The notes: a model not told the origin generated them from the sequence alone. Positions 36,538-47,807 are shown, numbered from the stretch's first letter. The stretch is DNA of 64,000 nucleotides from Flavobacterium coralii (GCF_019891545.1 NZ_JAHDIU010000002.1:248001-312000), one strand, 5' to 3'. Made by a program: numbers and translations.

Positions 36538-36930
36538 TTACAGGTCCGGAACCACCACTACCTCATCCCTGCGCTTAAACTTAGGGCTGTTGGCTACCCT
36601 TATGTGCTGAACATAAGTAGTATCTGTTACAGGAGTTATCTTAACCGTCATTGTGCCTAATTTAAGCACTTCAGGCTTCTTTTGTATGGTTGATGAAGTA
36701 GGCGAAATGGTGTAGGTGCAACTATCCGTCCATGTAACGGAAAACTCATAAATTTCCTCAGAGTTTTCAACCCTTTCTGTTTGTGTATCACCATCACGGT
36801 TAATTATACAAACCTTTTTACTGTCAGGGTCGGTAAACTTAAAAGTGCCGCTCCTGAATTTAGAGCAGTCAGCCTGGCTGTAAGATACAGCAGTAAGAAT
36901 AATAAAAGTAAAAGTGTAAAGTTTTTTCAT
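36538..36930 (-). CDS. hypothetical exported protein, 130 residues
   Basis: A signal peptide ([20 protein letters not shown]) precedes a small all-beta domain with three cysteines (DCSKFRSGTFKF, KKVCIINRDGD, WTDSCTYTISPT). Relatives are common in Flavobacteria and are sometimes mislabelled as DNA topoisomerase IV; nothing here resembles a topoisomerase. The ATG overlaps the stop of the upstream small membrane gene by 4 bases. Function unknown; periplasmic or surface location is likely. Confidence 0.7.
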   Translation of the reverse strand: MKKLYTFTFIILTAVSYSQADCSKFRSGTFKFTDPDSKKVCIINRDGDTQTERVENSEEIYEFSVTWTDSCTYTISPTSSTIQKKPEVLKLGTMTVKITPVTDTTYVQHIRVANSPKFKRRDEVVVVPDL

Positions 36931-37118
36931 TTTTTATTTCTTTCTGCAAGAAGCCTTATAATTACCATAATACCTGCAACTCCCTGTAATACAAGGCCTG
37001 CTGTAATAGATGTAGTACCATAAGGCCAGTGCATAAGTTTCATTAAAGCTCCTGCAACAACAAGCAAAGCGCCAAATATAAACAGGGATAATATATAACG
37101 TATCCTTACAATCATCAT
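36927..37118 (-). CDS. small membrane protein resembling the GldL N terminus
   Basis: 63 residues with two membrane helices (about 6-26 and 38-57) and the loop [19 protein letters not shown] between them. The Lys-x-x-His-Trp-Pro-x-Gly arrangement resembles the membrane part of GldL, the proton-driven gliding and type IX secretion motor subunit, but the long GldL cytoplasmic tail is absent. It is therefore a GldL-like membrane peptide, not GldL. It overlaps the rimK stop and the next start by 4 bases each. Confidence 0.6.
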   Translation of the reverse strand: MMIVRIRYILSLFIFGALLVVAGALMKLMHWPYGTTSITAGLVLQGVAGIMVIIRLLAERNKK

Positions 37119-38506
37119 GGGTTGGTTACTATTGGCGTACGCCTCATTTTAAAATTCTTTTCTATAGCGCGTATCATTTCGCCTGCAATATCTTTTTCAG
37201 TAGCGCCCTCAATGCCTTCAAGCCCCGGAGAGGAGTTAACCTCAAGCAATAGCGGCCCTTTAGATGAGCGTATAATATCTACTCCCGCTACTTTAAGGTT
37301 CATTGCTTTTGCAGCCTTAATGGCTATTTTCTTTTCTTCGGCGGTTGCTTTGATTATAGATGCGGTACCACCCAGGTGTATATTTGCGCGGAACTCTCCC
37401 GGCAATGCCTCACGCTGAATAGACGCAACTACTTTACCGTCTATCACAAAAAGGCGCAGGTCTTTACCGTTTGCTTCTTTAATAAACTCCTGTACCAGTA
37501 TGTTGGCATTAAGGCTCTTAAAAGCATTAATAACACTTTCAGCCGCTTTTTTGGTTTCGGCAAGTACTACACCTTTGCCTTGTGTACCTTCCAGCAGCTT
37601 CACAATAAGCGGCGGGCCGCCTACCATTTTTATAAGGTCGTTAGTGTCGAGAGGTGAGTTCGCAAAGCCTGTTGTAGGTATATCTACACCGCTGTTAAGC
37701 AAAAGTTGTAGTGAATACAGCTTATCCCTCGACTGGCTTATGGCAGCCGCAGAGTTAAGGCAAAAGACCTTTAAGGCTTCAAAATGGCGCGTAAGTGCAC
37801 AACCATAAAATGTCATGCTTGGCCTTATCCGCGGAATCACGGCATCAAAATCATTAAGTACCCTGCCGCCCCTGTAATGTATTTCCGGGGTTTCGGCATC
37901 CAGCTTCATGTAGCAGTACTTCAGGTTTAAAAAGTGCATTTCGTGCCCGCGCGCTTCACCGGCTTCCATAATGCGCCTGTTGCTGTATAAATCAGGGTTA
38001 CTTGCTAATAAGCCTATACGAAGCCCTGTTCTCGTTTCTTCGTTCTTTTCGTAGTATTCTTTCAGTTTTTCCGATGTAGGCTGCCCTAACAGGTATTTCT
38101 GTTCAGGGTCAACTAATATACGCCCGCTCATTGCTTCGCGGCCCAAAAGCATACGGAAACCCATAGAGTCCCTGTTGGTAAGGGTAACCTCTATATCCCA
38201 GCGTATCTCTCCAATCTGTATTTCAGATTTTATAACATATCGCTTTTCGCGATAGCCGCTGGAGCTCTTCACGATACGTTTATCTACAAGCGGAGCCTGG
38301 CAGTGCAGTACCGTTTTGGTATTATTTTGTATCGGGTTAATATCAAACTTAACCCAGTTTTCACCTTCTTTCTGAAAGGGTGTAATGTTGATGGCATGCA
38401 ATGCTGATGTTTTAGCGCCGGAATCTACACGGGCTTTAATGGTGGGGATTCCTAATTGCGGAAAAGCGCACCACTCTTCGCTGCCTACAATAACTTTGTC
38501 AAACAT
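37115..38506 (-). CDS. rimK: fusion of RimB-like aspartic protease domain and RimK glutamate ligase
   Basis: 463 residues. The N-terminal part (about 1-150) is the retropepsin-like domain formerly called ATP-dependent zinc protease (PF05618 type) with [24 protein letters not shown] and [11 protein letters not shown]. The C-terminal part (about 160-463) is an ATP-grasp RimK ligase with [51 protein letters not shown] and [15 protein letters not shown]. RimK adds glutamates to the C terminus of ribosomal protein S6. In Pseudomonas the separate RimB protease reverses this, so both activities may be in one chain. It heads a four-gene operon. Confidence 0.9.
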   Translation of the reverse strand: MFDKVIVGSEEWCAFPQLGIPTIKARVDSGAKTSALHAINITPFQKEGENWVKFDINPIQNNTKTVLHCQAPLVDKRIVKSSSGYREKRYVIKSEIQIGEIRWDIEVTLTNRDSMGFRMLLGREAMSGRILVDPEQKYLLGQPTSEKLKEYYEKNEETRTGLRIGLLASNPDLYSNRRIMEAGEARGHEMHFLNLKYCYMKLDAETPEIHYRGGRVLNDFDAVIPRIRPSMTFYGCALTRHFEALKVFCLNSAAAISQSRDKLYSLQLLLNSGVDIPTTGFANSPLDTNDLIKMVGGPPLIVKLLEGTQGKGVVLAETKKAAESVINAFKSLNANILVQEFIKEANGKDLRLFVIDGKVVASIQREALPGEFRANIHLGGTASIIKATAEEKKIAIKAAKAMNLKVAGVDIIRSSKGPLLLEVNSSPGLEGIEGATEKDIAGEMIRAIEKNFKMRRTPIVTNP

Positions 38507-38585
38507 TTTAAGAATAGATTATATAATCTAAAGTACTACTTTTTTTTAATGAAAAAAGGGCTTTAAATATTTTATAAGAAAAAAA

Positions 38586-38613
38586 ATCCCCGTGGTGTTT
38601 AAGCCACAGGGAT
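38586..38613 (-). terminator. terminator of clpC
   Basis: On the minus strand ATCCC-x-GTGG pairs with CCAC-x-GGGAT around an 8-base loop, followed by eight T residues. It lies 27 bases after the clpC stop. Confidence 0.7.
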
Positions 38614-38639
38614 AGAAAGTATCAATAAAACTTATGTTA

Positions 38640-41186
38640 CTATTCCGCAGGGTTTTGCGCTTTTTTAATAGTAACAACAAGTTCTTTGCTGTCTTCATCA
38701 AGATCCATGAAAATTTCGTCTCCGCTGGATATCTTAGATGTAATTATCTCTTCCGCAAGGGTATCTTCCACATATTTCTGTATCGCCCTCTTAAGTGGCC
38801 TTGCACCATATTGCTTATCAAAACCTTTATCGGCAATAAATTCTTTTGCTTTATCAGATAGGGTAATGTTGTAACCGAGCTCTTTTATCCTTGCATACAG
38901 CTTGTCAAGCTCAATATTGATGATTTTATCAATATCTTCTTTTTCAAGTGGGTTAAATACAATTACATCATCAACCCTGTTAAGAAATTCGGGTGCAAAT
39001 GTCTTTTTAAGCGCGGCTTCTATAACACCTTTTGCATGCTCGCTTGCCTGTGACTTTTTGGCAGATGTACCAAAACCAACACCCTGTCCAAAGTCTTTAA
39101 GCTGCCTTGCACCAACGTTTGATGTCATTATAATGATGGTATTCTTAAAGTCTATCTTGCGGCCAAGGCTGTCTGTAAGGTAACCGTCGTCCAGCACCTG
39201 AAGCATCATGTTGAATACATCAGGGTGAGCTTTCTCAATTTCATCAAGCAGTACAACACTGTATGGCTTCCTTCTAACTTTTTCAGTAAGCTGTCCGCCT
39301 TCTTCATAGCCCACATATCCCGGAGGCGCACCCACAAGCCTTGATATGGCAAATTTTTCCATATACTCGCTCATATCAATACGCACAAGGGCATCTTCGC
39401 TGTCAAACAGTTCTTTTGCTATTACTTTGGCAAGCTGTGTTTTACCCACACCGGTTTGCCCTAAAAATATAAAGGAACCTATCGGCTTGTTAGGGTCTTT
39501 AAGCCCTGCACGGTTACGCTGTATAGAGCGGGCAATTTTAAGTACCGCTTCATCCTGTCCTATAACCTTACCTTTAATAAGATCAGGCAGTTTTGCAAGT
39601 TTGTTGCTTTCTGTCTGCGCAATACGGTTAACCGGTATGCCTGTCATCATGCTTACCACATCGGCAACGTTATCTTCGGTAACGGTAATGCGGTTGTTTT
39701 TAGAATCTTCTTCCCATTGCTCCTGGGCTATGGCAAGGTCTTTCTCTATCCGTTTTTCATCATCGCGAAGCTTGGCAGCCTCTTCATATTTCTGCTTCTT
39801 AACTACAGAGTTTTTAAGCTCACGTACTTCCTCAAGCTGCCTTTCAAGGTCAAGTATCTGCTTAGGCACGTTAATGTTGGTTATGTGCACACGAGAACCT
39901 GCTTCGTCAAGCGCATCAATAGCCTTGTCCGGTAAAAAGCGGTCGCTCATGTAGCGGCTTGTAAGCTTTACACACGCCTCTATAGCCTCATCGGTATAAA
40001 TAACGTTGTGGTGGTCTTCATACTTATTCTTAATGTTGTTAAGTATGGTAATGGTTTCTTCTACCGATGTAGGTTCTACCATCACTTTCTGAAAACGCCT
40101 CTCCAGCGCGCCGTCTTTTTCTATATACTGCCTGTACTCATCAAGCGTTGTGGCACCAATGCATTGTATTTCGCCACGTGCGAGAGCAGGCTTAAACATA
40201 TTGCTGGCATCCAGCGAGCCTGTAGCGCCACCTGCACCTACAATAGTGTGAATTTCATCTATAAAAAGAATAATATCGTCATTCTTTTCAAGCTCGTTCA
40301 TAACGGCTTTCATACGCTCTTCAAACTGGCCACGGTATTTAGTGCCTGCTACAAGGCTGGCAAGATCGAGCGTTACCACACGTTTGTTAAATAGTATGCG
40401 CGATACTTTTTTCTGTATAATACGCAGGGCAAGGCCTTCGGCTATTGCCGATTTACCCACACCCGGCTCACCAATTAGCAGCGGGTTGTTCTTTTTCCTT
40501 CGGCTAAGTATTTGCGAAACACGTTCAATTTCTTTTTCACGGCCTACTACCGGGTCAAGTTTACCGTCTTCGGCAAGTTCGGTCAGGTCGCGGCCAAAAT
40601 TGTCAAGCACGGGTGTTTTAGACTTTTTATTGGTTTTATTGCCGGAAGAAGGATTATTGAATGAGCTTTCGCGCATACTGTCATCCTGTCCTGCATCGTC
40701 ATTATAAGACTCTGCTCTTGGCAGGTTTTCAAGGTAATCTTCTTCGTTTGATGTCATGTTAATGAATTGTTCTTTTACTGTTTCGTAATCTATTTTCAGT
40801 TTATTCAGCAATTTTGTTGTAGGGTCGTTCTCATTGCGCAAAATGCAAAGCAGCAGGTGCGCAGTGCTGATAGAGGTGCTCTGGAAAACTTTGGCTTCCA
40901 GGAATGTAGTCCTTAGCGCCCTTTCGGCCTGGCGGGTTAAATGAAGGTTCTTTTTATCATTACGGTCCGCATTTGGGTTAGCGGGGCTAAGTATTTCCAC
41001 TTTTCTTCTCAGATGGTCCAGATCAACAGATATGCTGTTTAAGATGGAGATAGCCTTGCCGTTGCCGTCTCTCAGGATACCCAGCATTAAATGTTCAGTA
41101 CCAATAAAGTCATGGCCTAACCGTAAAGCTTCTTCTTTACTGTAGGTGATTACATCCTTGACCCTTGGTGAAAAATTATCATCCAT
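38640..41186 (-). CDS. clpC: ClpC-type AAA+ unfoldase, ATP-binding subunit of Clp protease
   Basis: 848 residues from ATG 41186 ([13 protein letters not shown]), which is the family start; MYI upstream is not. Order: Clp_N double repeat (about 1-145), a long charged linker, AAA1 with Walker [10 protein letters not shown], a UVR-like coiled segment ([17 protein letters not shown]), AAA2 with Walker A GQTGVGKT and the C-terminal D2-small domain. It unfolds substrates for ClpP and needs adaptors. The UVR-type middle region separates it from ClpB. Inverted repeats lie in its promoter region shared with gyrA. Confidence 0.95.
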   Translation of the reverse strand: MDDNFSPRVKDVITYSKEEALRLGHDFIGTEHLMLGILRDGNGKAISILNSISVDLDHLRRKVEILSPANPNADRNDKKNLHLTRQAERALRTTFLEAKVFQSTSISTAHLLLCILRNENDPTTKLLNKLKIDYETVKEQFINMTSNEEDYLENLPRAESYNDDAGQDDSMRESSFNNPSSGNKTNKKSKTPVLDNFGRDLTELAEDGKLDPVVGREKEIERVSQILSRRKKNNPLLIGEPGVGKSAIAEGLALRIIQKKVSRILFNKRVVTLDLASLVAGTKYRGQFEERMKAVMNELEKNDDIILFIDEIHTIVGAGGATGSLDASNMFKPALARGEIQCIGATTLDEYRQYIEKDGALERRFQKVMVEPTSVEETITILNNIKNKYEDHHNVIYTDEAIEACVKLTSRYMSDRFLPDKAIDALDEAGSRVHITNINVPKQILDLERQLEEVRELKNSVVKKQKYEEAAKLRDDEKRIEKDLAIAQEQWEEDSKNNRITVTEDNVADVVSMMTGIPVNRIAQTESNKLAKLPDLIKGKVIGQDEAVLKIARSIQRNRAGLKDPNKPIGSFIFLGQTGVGKTQLAKVIAKELFDSEDALVRIDMSEYMEKFAISRLVGAPPGYVGYEEGGQLTEKVRRKPYSVVLLDEIEKAHPDVFNMMLQVLDDGYLTDSLGRKIDFKNTIIIMTSNVGARQLKDFGQGVGFGTSAKKSQASEHAKGVIEAALKKTFAPEFLNRVDDVIVFNPLEKEDIDKIINIELDKLYARIKELGYNITLSDKAKEFIADKGFDKQYGARPLKRAIQKYVEDTLAEEIITSKISSGDEIFMDLDEDSKELVVTIKKAQNPAE

Positions 41187-41257
41187 AATATACATCCTTT
41201 CCTTTAGTGTAAATTTAAGTATTTAGGTAAGATTTTACAAAAACCATACCCATAATA

Positions 41258-41326
41258 TACATACTTATGTACAGTAATGCTAAGTGACAAAAAATACTAC
41301 AATAATAAAAGGCTTTTAGCATTACT
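41258..41326. promoter_or_regulatory. palindrome and inverted repeat in the clpC-gyrA divergent region
   Basis: TACATA-CT-TATGTA (41258-41271) is a perfect palindrome with a 2-base centre. Immediately beside it AGTAATGCTAA (41273-41283) pairs over 11 bp with TTAGCATTACT (41316-41326). They lie between clpC and gyrA and may be operators or a stable hairpin in a transcript. Confidence 0.4.
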
Positions 41327-41457
41327 TTATTAACCGTTTGATGTAGCTTTTATGTTAATAAAACATAAAAAAATATGCGGCAATTGCCCATAAATGCTAA
41401 TTAAATTATGTATATTGGCGCGTTTTATAACAATATAAAAATATAATATAAATACTT

Positions 41458-44013
41458 ATGGCTGAAGGAGAAAAGTTAATCCCGATTAACATTGAAGACG
41501 AAATGAAGTCAGCCTACATTGATTATTCAATGTCGGTAATTGTTTCAAGGGCGCTTCCTGATGTTAGAGATGGCTTGAAACCCGTACACAGAAGAGTACT
41601 TTACGGAATGAATGAATTAGGCGTACTGTCTAACCGCCCTTATAAAAAATCTGCAAGGATAGTAGGGGAGGTATTGGGTAAATACCACCCGCACGGCGAC
41701 AGTTCTGTTTATGATGCAATGGTGCGTATGGCGCAGGAATGGAGTATGCGCTATATGCTTGTAGACGGCCAGGGTAACTTTGGTTCTATAGACGGCGACA
41801 GCCCCGCGGCAATGCGTTATACCGAGGCAAGGATGCGAAAGGTATCTGAAGAGATAATGGCTGATATCGAAAAGGAAACTGTAGATTTTCAGTTAAACTT
41901 TGACGACACCCTGCATGAACCTACCGTAATGCCTACAAGGATACCCAACCTGCTGGTAAACGGCGCTTCGGGTATTGCAGTAGGTATGGCTACCAACATG
42001 CCGCCACACAACCTTACAGAAGTTGTGAACGGTACTCTTGCCTATATTGACAACACAGATATAGAAATTGATGAACTGATGGAGCATGTTAAGGCTCCTG
42101 ATTTCCCTACAGGTGGTGTAGTGTATGGCTATGACGGCGTGAGGGAAGCCTTTAAAACAGGCCGGGGCAGGATTGTACTGCGCGGTAAAGTTCAGTTTGA
42201 GGAGGTTGACGGCCGCGAGTGCATCATTGTTACTGAAATACCATATCAGGTTAACAAGGCGGAAATGATTAAAAAAACTGCCGACCTTGTTAATGAAAAA
42301 CGAATAGAGGGCATATCCAACATCCGTGATGAATCGGACAGGAAAGGTATGCGCATTGTGTATATCCTTAAAAAGGATGCCGTGCCAAATGTGGTGCTTA
42401 ATACACTTTACAAATATACCCAGCTACAGGCATCTTTCAGTGTAAATAATATTGCGCTTGTTAAAGGAAGGCCTCAGATGCTTAATCTTAAAGACCTGAT
42501 ACACTACTTTGTAGAGCACAGGCATGATGTTGTTGTAAGGCGTACACAATATGACTTAAGGAAAGCCGAAGAAAGGGCACATATATTGGAAGGCCTTATT
42601 ATTGCTTCTGATAATATTGACGAGGTTATCCAGATTATCCGTGGCTCTAAAGACGGTGAAGAGGCAAGGGGCAAATTAATGGAAAGGTTTAACCTGACCG
42701 AAATTCAGGCACGTGCCATTGTAGAAATGCGTTTAAGGCAGCTTACAGGCCTTGAGCAGGACAAGCTAAGGGCAGAGTATGAAGACATAATGAAACTTAT
42801 TGCTGAATTAAAAGCGTTATTGGAAAGTAAGGAACTGCGAATGAACCTTATTAAAGAAGAGCTGATTGAAGTAAGGGATAAGTATGGTGATGAGCGCCGT
42901 TCGCAAATAGAATATGCCGGAGGTGATGTTAGCATAGAAGACCTTATTGCTGATGAGAATGTGGTTATCACCATATCACACGCGGGTTATATTAAGCGTA
43001 CTCCGCTTAGCGAATATAAAACCCAGAACAGGGGCGGCGTGGGACAGAAAGGTGTTACCACGCGCGACCAAGATTTCCTTGAGCACCTGTTCGTGGCAAC
43101 CAACCACCAGTACATGCTTTTCTTTACACAGAAAGGAAAATGTTTCTGGATGCGTGTTTATGAAATTCCTGAAGGTACCAAAACAAGCAAGGGACGCGCA
43201 ATACAGAACCTTATCAATATAGAGAGCGAAGATAAAGTAAAAGCCTTTATTTGCACGCAGGACTTAAAAGATGAGGAATACATCAACAGCCATTATGTAA
43301 TTATGGCTACAAAAAAAGGTGTGGTTAAAAAGACACTGCTTGAGCAATACAGCCGCCCAAGGCTTAACGGTATCAATGCAATAACCATACGTGAAGATGA
43401 TGAACTGCTTGAGGCTAAATTAACAACAGGCGAGAGCCAGGTGCTTATAGCTGTTAAGAGCGGTAAGCTGGTACGTTTTGAAGAAGGCAAGACAAGGCCG
43501 ATGGGCCGTAGTGCCTCTGGAGTACGCGGAATTACGCTTGCAGATGATAACGATGAAGTAATCGGCATGGTTTCTGTAAATGATATGGAGAGTGAAATAC
43601 TTGTAGTTTCAGAAAAAGGCTTTGGTAAGCGTTCCAGCCTTGAAGATTACAGGATAACCAACCGTGGTGGTAAAGGTGTTAAAACCCTTAATATTACTGA
43701 TAAAACAGGATCATTGGTGTCTATAAACAACGTTACGGATGCTGATGACCTGATGATCATTAACAAGTCGGGCTTAACCATCCGTATGAAGGTTTCCGAT
43801 TTAAGGGTAATGGGGCGTGCCACACAAGGTGTGAGGTTAATCAACATAAAAGGTAATGACTCTATTGCTGCGGTGGCAAAAGTAATGCGTGAGGATGAAG
43901 CGGTTGACGAAGCGATAGATGAAGTGCTTGAAAACATGGATGCTGAAAATGGCGTAACAGGTTTTATTGAGCCGGATACTGAAGCTACAGACGAAAACGA
44001 AAACCAGGAATAA
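41458..44013 (+). CDS. gyrA: DNA gyrase subunit A
   Basis: 851 residues. The N-terminal breakage-reunion domain holds catalytic Tyr121 next to Arg120 (AMRYTEARM), then the coiled coil and a C-terminal six-bladed beta-pinwheel with a GyrA box-like [10 protein letters not shown] (near 525). The acidic C-terminal tail is normal. The quinolone region reads [10 protein letters not shown]: Ser82 and Asp86 correspond to E. coli Ser83 and Asp87, so the classical resistance substitutions are absent. GyrA with GyrB introduces negative supercoils. The TPR gene follows after 17 bases. Confidence 0.97.
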   Translation: MAEGEKLIPINIEDEMKSAYIDYSMSVIVSRALPDVRDGLKPVHRRVLYGMNELGVLSNRPYKKSARIVGEVLGKYHPHGDSSVYDAMVRMAQEWSMRYMLVDGQGNFGSIDGDSPAAMRYTEARMRKVSEEIMADIEKETVDFQLNFDDTLHEPTVMPTRIPNLLVNGASGIAVGMATNMPPHNLTEVVNGTLAYIDNTDIEIDELMEHVKAPDFPTGGVVYGYDGVREAFKTGRGRIVLRGKVQFEEVDGRECIIVTEIPYQVNKAEMIKKTADLVNEKRIEGISNIRDESDRKGMRIVYILKKDAVPNVVLNTLYKYTQLQASFSVNNIALVKGRPQMLNLKDLIHYFVEHRHDVVVRRTQYDLRKAEERAHILEGLIIASDNIDEVIQIIRGSKDGEEARGKLMERFNLTEIQARAIVEMRLRQLTGLEQDKLRAEYEDIMKLIAELKALLESKELRMNLIKEELIEVRDKYGDERRSQIEYAGGDVSIEDLIADENVVITISHAGYIKRTPLSEYKTQNRGGVGQKGVTTRDQDFLEHLFVATNHQYMLFFTQKGKCFWMRVYEIPEGTKTSKGRAIQNLINIESEDKVKAFICTQDLKDEEYINSHYVIMATKKGVVKKTLLEQYSRPRLNGINAITIREDDELLEAKLTTGESQVLIAVKSGKLVRFEEGKTRPMGRSASGVRGITLADDNDEVIGMVSVNDMESEILVVSEKGFGKRSSLEDYRITNRGGKGVKTLNITDKTGSLVSINNVTDADDLMIINKSGLTIRMKVSDLRVMGRATQGVRLINIKGNDSIAAVAKVMREDEAVDEAIDEVLENMDAENGVTGFIEPDTEATDENENQE

Positions 44014-44030
44014 CTTAAACAGAAACGATA

Positions 44031-45314
44031 ATGAAAAAATATGTAATTGTGGCTGCGGCACTGTTGTTATCTGCAGGAGCTTTTGCCCAAAAGGATGAGC
44101 TTAAGGCGCTGAAAAAGATTTCAAATAAAGATGTGCCTACTGCTGAAGACCTGAAAGAAGTTGAAAGGCTGCTTAAAGAAGTTGAGCCTAAAATGGCAAA
44201 TGCCGATAATGAGCAAAAGGCAGATTATTATTACTACAAAGGTGCTTACGGTTTTATACAGATGGCTACAAACCCTGCTGCCGGTATGAAATATCTTGAC
44301 AATGCTGTTGCAGACCATAACAAGGTTATTGAGCTGGAGAAAGGCATGAAAAAGAAAGAGCATACAGAGGAAATACAAAAAGAAATTTTTCCTCAGCTAA
44401 AGGCGGGTATTGTAACTCAGGCTAATGCTATGGGTAAAGCCAATAATTTTAAGGCTGCATACCCGTTATATGAAAAGGTTTACAGAATAAGCCCGACAGA
44501 TACGCTATACCTTTATAATGCCGCTGCTTATGCTGTTAACGGACAGGATTATGACAAGGCAATTGAATATTACACAGAGCTAAGGGACTTAGGCTTTACA
44601 GGTAAATCTGTAAACTATACTGCCAAGAATTCTAAAGGTGAAGTAGAATATTTTGGAGATAAAAAAATACGTGACCTGTATGTAGCTAAAAATGGTTACA
44701 CAGAACCCGGCATCTTCAGAGAAGAATCTAAGAGGGGAGATATCATCAAGAACCTTGCTTTACTTTACATACAACAGGGCCAGACAGATAAGGCAAAACA
44801 AGCTATTGCCGCTGCTAAGAAAGCAAACCCTGATGATATAACACTCCTTACCGCAGAAGCACAGATCTTCCTTGAGGCGAATGATTTAGAGAACTACAAG
44901 AAAGCGGTAACAGAAATACTTAACAAAGGCTCTAAAGATCCTAATTTATATTTTAATTTGGGTGTAACTACATCTAAATCAGGAAATGCAGCAGAAGCAA
45001 AGCAATATTATGAAAAAGCAATAGAGCTTAAGCCTGATTTTGTGGCTGCTTACCAAAACCTTGCGATACTTCAGCTTGACGGAGAACAGAAAGTTGTAGA
45101 TGAAATGAACAAGCTGGGTACTTCTAAAAAAGACATGGCCCGCTATGATGAGCTAAAGAAGCAAAGGGATGATATGTATAAAAAGGCAGTTGTTTACCTT
45201 GAAAAGGCAAACAAGATTGAGCCTAAGAATGAAGATATCAGGAGCCTTTTGCTTACTATGTATCAGGGACTTGAAATGACAGATAAGTACAAAGCGCTTA
45301 AAGCACAGCAATAA
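44031..45314 (+). CDS. exported TPR-repeat protein
   Basis: 427 residues with a signal peptide ([20 protein letters not shown]). The mature part is helical, with tetratricopeptide repeats such as AAAYAVNGQDYDKAIEYYTEL, LALLYIQQGQTDKAKQAIAAA and LGVTTSKSGNAAEAKQYYEKAIEL. It is likely a periplasmic scaffold or adaptor; partners unknown. It starts 17 bases after gyrA, so it is probably co-transcribed, and a strong terminator follows. Confidence 0.85.
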   Translation: MKKYVIVAAALLLSAGAFAQKDELKALKKISNKDVPTAEDLKEVERLLKEVEPKMANADNEQKADYYYYKGAYGFIQMATNPAAGMKYLDNAVADHNKVIELEKGMKKKEHTEEIQKEIFPQLKAGIVTQANAMGKANNFKAAYPLYEKVYRISPTDTLYLYNAAAYAVNGQDYDKAIEYYTELRDLGFTGKSVNYTAKNSKGEVEYFGDKKIRDLYVAKNGYTEPGIFREESKRGDIIKNLALLYIQQGQTDKAKQAIAAAKKANPDDITLLTAEAQIFLEANDLENYKKAVTEILNKGSKDPNLYFNLGVTTSKSGNAAEAKQYYEKAIELKPDFVAAYQNLAILQLDGEQKVVDEMNKLGTSKKDMARYDELKKQRDDMYKKAVVYLEKANKIEPKNEDIRSLLLTMYQGLEMTDKYKALKAQQ

Positions 45315-45337
45315 TAATCTCTTATTATATTATAAAT

Positions 45338-45366
45338 AAAAATGCCCGCTTATGCGGGCATTTTTA
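45338..45366. terminator. bidirectional terminator between the TPR gene and pheT
   Basis: AAAAATGCCCGC (45338-45349), loop TTAT, GCGGGCATTTTT (45354-45365): perfect 12-bp stem with T tracts on both strands. Confidence 0.9.
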
Positions 45367-45383
45367 TTTATCTGTACATGAAA

Positions 45384-47807
45384 TTATCTCAACTGGGCTC
45401 CTGCCTGTGTTTCAAGGTTCTGCCTGATTTTATTCATAATCTTATCAATCTGCTCATCTGTAAGCGTTTTGTTGCTGTCCTGCAATGTAAAGCCTACTGC
45501 ATAAGATTTTTTACCTTCGGGCAGGTTCTTGCCCTCATAAACGTCAAAAAGGCTAATTTCTTTAAGGAGCGATTTTTCTGTTTGCCTTGCTATGCTATAT
45601 AACTGCTCAAAAGAAGTTGCTGAGTCAACAAGCAAAGCGAGGTCCCTGCGCACTTCGGGGAACTTTGATATTTCGGTAAACTTCATCTTAACCGATACCA
45701 GTTTGATTATAGCACCCCAGTTAAAATCGGCATAAAATACTTCCTGCTTTATATCGAATTCCTTTAAAACCTGCTTTTTGATAGTACCCATTTCGGCAAT
45801 AATATCCTGGCCTACCGTAAAGGCAAGGCCTTCCGCAAAAACATCATTAGTAACAGGTTCTGTTTTATACTTGGCAATGCCAAGCCTTTCCAGTACCATA
45901 GTAACCAAGCCTTTAAACATAAAGAAATCTGAACCTTTTTGCTGTTGTGCCCATGTTTCGGCTATTCGGTTACCTGTAACAGTTAATGATAAGTGCTTGT
46001 TCTCATCATAACCCGACGGTAGCTTGTGGTACGTTTTGCCAAACTCAAACAGCTTAAGGTCGGCACGCCTCCTGTTTATATTGAATGAAACTGCCTCAAG
46101 TGCACTAAATAACAATGACTGCCTCATGGCAGAAAGGTCGCTGCTTAGCGGGTTAAGCATTACAACATTAAATTCCTCTTTAAGGTTTTCGCTGAGCTTT
46201 GTATACTCCGGCCTTGTTAGTGAGTTAGCCATCATTTCGTTAAATCCAAGCGCGGTAAGCTGGTTTGCTATAATGTTTTGCAGCTTATAATCTTCTGTTC
46301 TTGAAGAGTTGGATATAGATGCATTAAGCTTTTGGGTAAAGTTGATGTTGTTGTACCCGTAAACCCTAAGCACTTCTTCGATAACATCTATTTCTCTTTC
46401 AACATCCACCCTATAAGAAGGTATGGTAAGCCCAAGGCCGATTTCTGACATCGTGCTTATTTTTATATCCAGCGATACTAATATTTTCTTTATAGTTTCA
46501 ACCGGAATTTCCTGCCCAATAATGCGTTTTACATTATTAAAATTAAGGAAAACCGTGTGGTCTTCTATTTTTTTCGGGTGGATATCAATAATATCAGATG
46601 TTATTTCGCCACCTGCCGTTTCTTGTATAAGCAATGCAGCCCTTTTGAGCGCATATTGCGTTATGGTTGGGTCTATGCCTCTCTCAAAGCGGAAAGACGC
46701 ATCAGAGCTTATGCCATGCCTTTTTGCTGTTTTACGAATTGATACCGGATTAAAGTAAGCACTCTCAAGAAAAACAGAAGAGGTGTTCTCTGTTACACCT
46801 GAATTTTTTCCGCCCAGTACACCTGCAATGCACATTGGTCCGTTTTCGTCGCAAATAACGATATCTTCTTCGTGAAGTGTCCTTTCTACATCATCAAGTG
46901 TAACGAATTTTGTACCGGCTTCGGCTGTCTTGACTATAACCTTATTGCCCCTTATTTTTGCGGCATCAAAAGCATGAAGCGGCTGCCCAAGTTCGTGCAG
47001 CACGTAGTTGGTTACATCTACAATATTATTTTTCGGAGTGATGCCTATAGCTTTCAGCCTGTTTTGCAGCCACGCCGGAGACGGCTTAACCGTTATCCCG
47101 GAAATAGTTACCCCGCAGTATCTTGGTATCAGTTTATTGTCATCAACCTTAACATCCATTTTAAGCGTGCGCTTATCTACCCTGAAGTTGCTTACAGATG
47201 GCGTGATAAGCTCTGTATGCACATTTTTCTGGGTAAGCCCTGCACGCAGGTCGCGTGCCACACCCCAATGGCTTATGGCATCGGCACGGTTGGGTGTAAG
47301 CCCTATTTCAAATACTTCGTCGTTTTCTATATTAAACAGCTTAGAGGCAGGTGTGCCGGGTTTCAGGTCTTCTTCAAGTATCATGATACCGTCGTGACTT
47401 TCACCAAGCCCAAGCTCATCTTCGGCACAAATCATCCCGAAGCTGTCTTCCCCGCGGATTTTTCCTTTCTTTATGTGTATATGGTTTCCTTCTTTATCAT
47501 ATAAATCAGTGCCAACTGTGGCTACAGGTACTTTTTGCCCTGCCGCAACGTTTGGCGCACCGCAAACAATCTGAACGGGTGTACCGTCGCCCAGGTCAAC
47601 AGTTGTAATACGAAGCCTGTCGGCATTCGGGTGAGGTACGCAGGTAAGCACATGGCCCACAACAACGCCCTGTAAACCGCCTTTTACCGATTCATATTTA
47701 TCAACACCCTCAACCTCAAGTCCAAGGTCGGTAAGCAGTGCTGCAGTTTCTTCAGAAGTCCAGTCTAATTTAATGAATTGTTTTAACCAGTTATAGGATA
47801 TACGCAT
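45384..47807 (-). CDS. pheT: phenylalanine-tRNA ligase beta subunit
   Basis: 807 residues, full length. Order: tRNA-binding EMAP-like domain (about 40-150, LTCVPHPNADRLRITTVDLGDG), B3/B4 editing domain, B5 domain (about 400-475), the catalytic-like core (LRVYGYNNINF, LNPLSSDLSAMRQSLL) and the ferredoxin-like anticodon-binding domain (FPEVRRDLALLVD to the C terminus). It pairs with PheS, not encoded nearby, in the alpha2-beta2 enzyme. A perfect TATCTTTG -7 box lies 23 bases upstream. Confidence 0.96.
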   Translation of the reverse strand: MRISYNWLKQFIKLDWTSEETAALLTDLGLEVEGVDKYESVKGGLQGVVVGHVLTCVPHPNADRLRITTVDLGDGTPVQIVCGAPNVAAGQKVPVATVGTDLYDKEGNHIHIKKGKIRGEDSFGMICAEDELGLGESHDGIMILEEDLKPGTPASKLFNIENDEVFEIGLTPNRADAISHWGVARDLRAGLTQKNVHTELITPSVSNFRVDKRTLKMDVKVDDNKLIPRYCGVTISGITVKPSPAWLQNRLKAIGITPKNNIVDVTNYVLHELGQPLHAFDAAKIRGNKVIVKTAEAGTKFVTLDDVERTLHEEDIVICDENGPMCIAGVLGGKNSGVTENTSSVFLESAYFNPVSIRKTAKRHGISSDASFRFERGIDPTITQYALKRAALLIQETAGGEITSDIIDIHPKKIEDHTVFLNFNNVKRIIGQEIPVETIKKILVSLDIKISTMSEIGLGLTIPSYRVDVEREIDVIEEVLRVYGYNNINFTQKLNASISNSSRTEDYKLQNIIANQLTALGFNEMMANSLTRPEYTKLSENLKEEFNVVMLNPLSSDLSAMRQSLLFSALEAVSFNINRRRADLKLFEFGKTYHKLPSGYDENKHLSLTVTGNRIAETWAQQQKGSDFFMFKGLVTMVLERLGIAKYKTEPVTNDVFAEGLAFTVGQDIIAEMGTIKKQVLKEFDIKQEVFYADFNWGAIIKLVSVKMKFTEISKFPEVRRDLALLVDSATSFEQLYSIARQTEKSLLKEISLFDVYEGKNLPEGKKSYAVGFTLQDSNKTLTDEQIDKIMNKIRQNLETQAGAQLR

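Noticed and set aside
39346-39954. 202-codon open frame antisense to clpC
   Set aside because: Composition (Ser and Leu runs) is that of a shadow of the ClpC AAA domains; no start context or motif.
41187-41195. MYI extension of clpC
   Set aside because: The family start is [10 protein letters not shown] at 41186.
41395-41457. gyrA -7 box (TATATTGG)
   Set aside because: One mismatch to TAnnTTTG and no suitable -33; not listed as a feature.
46872-47504. 210-codon open frame antisense to pheT
   Set aside because: Shadow of pheT with no recognisable domain.
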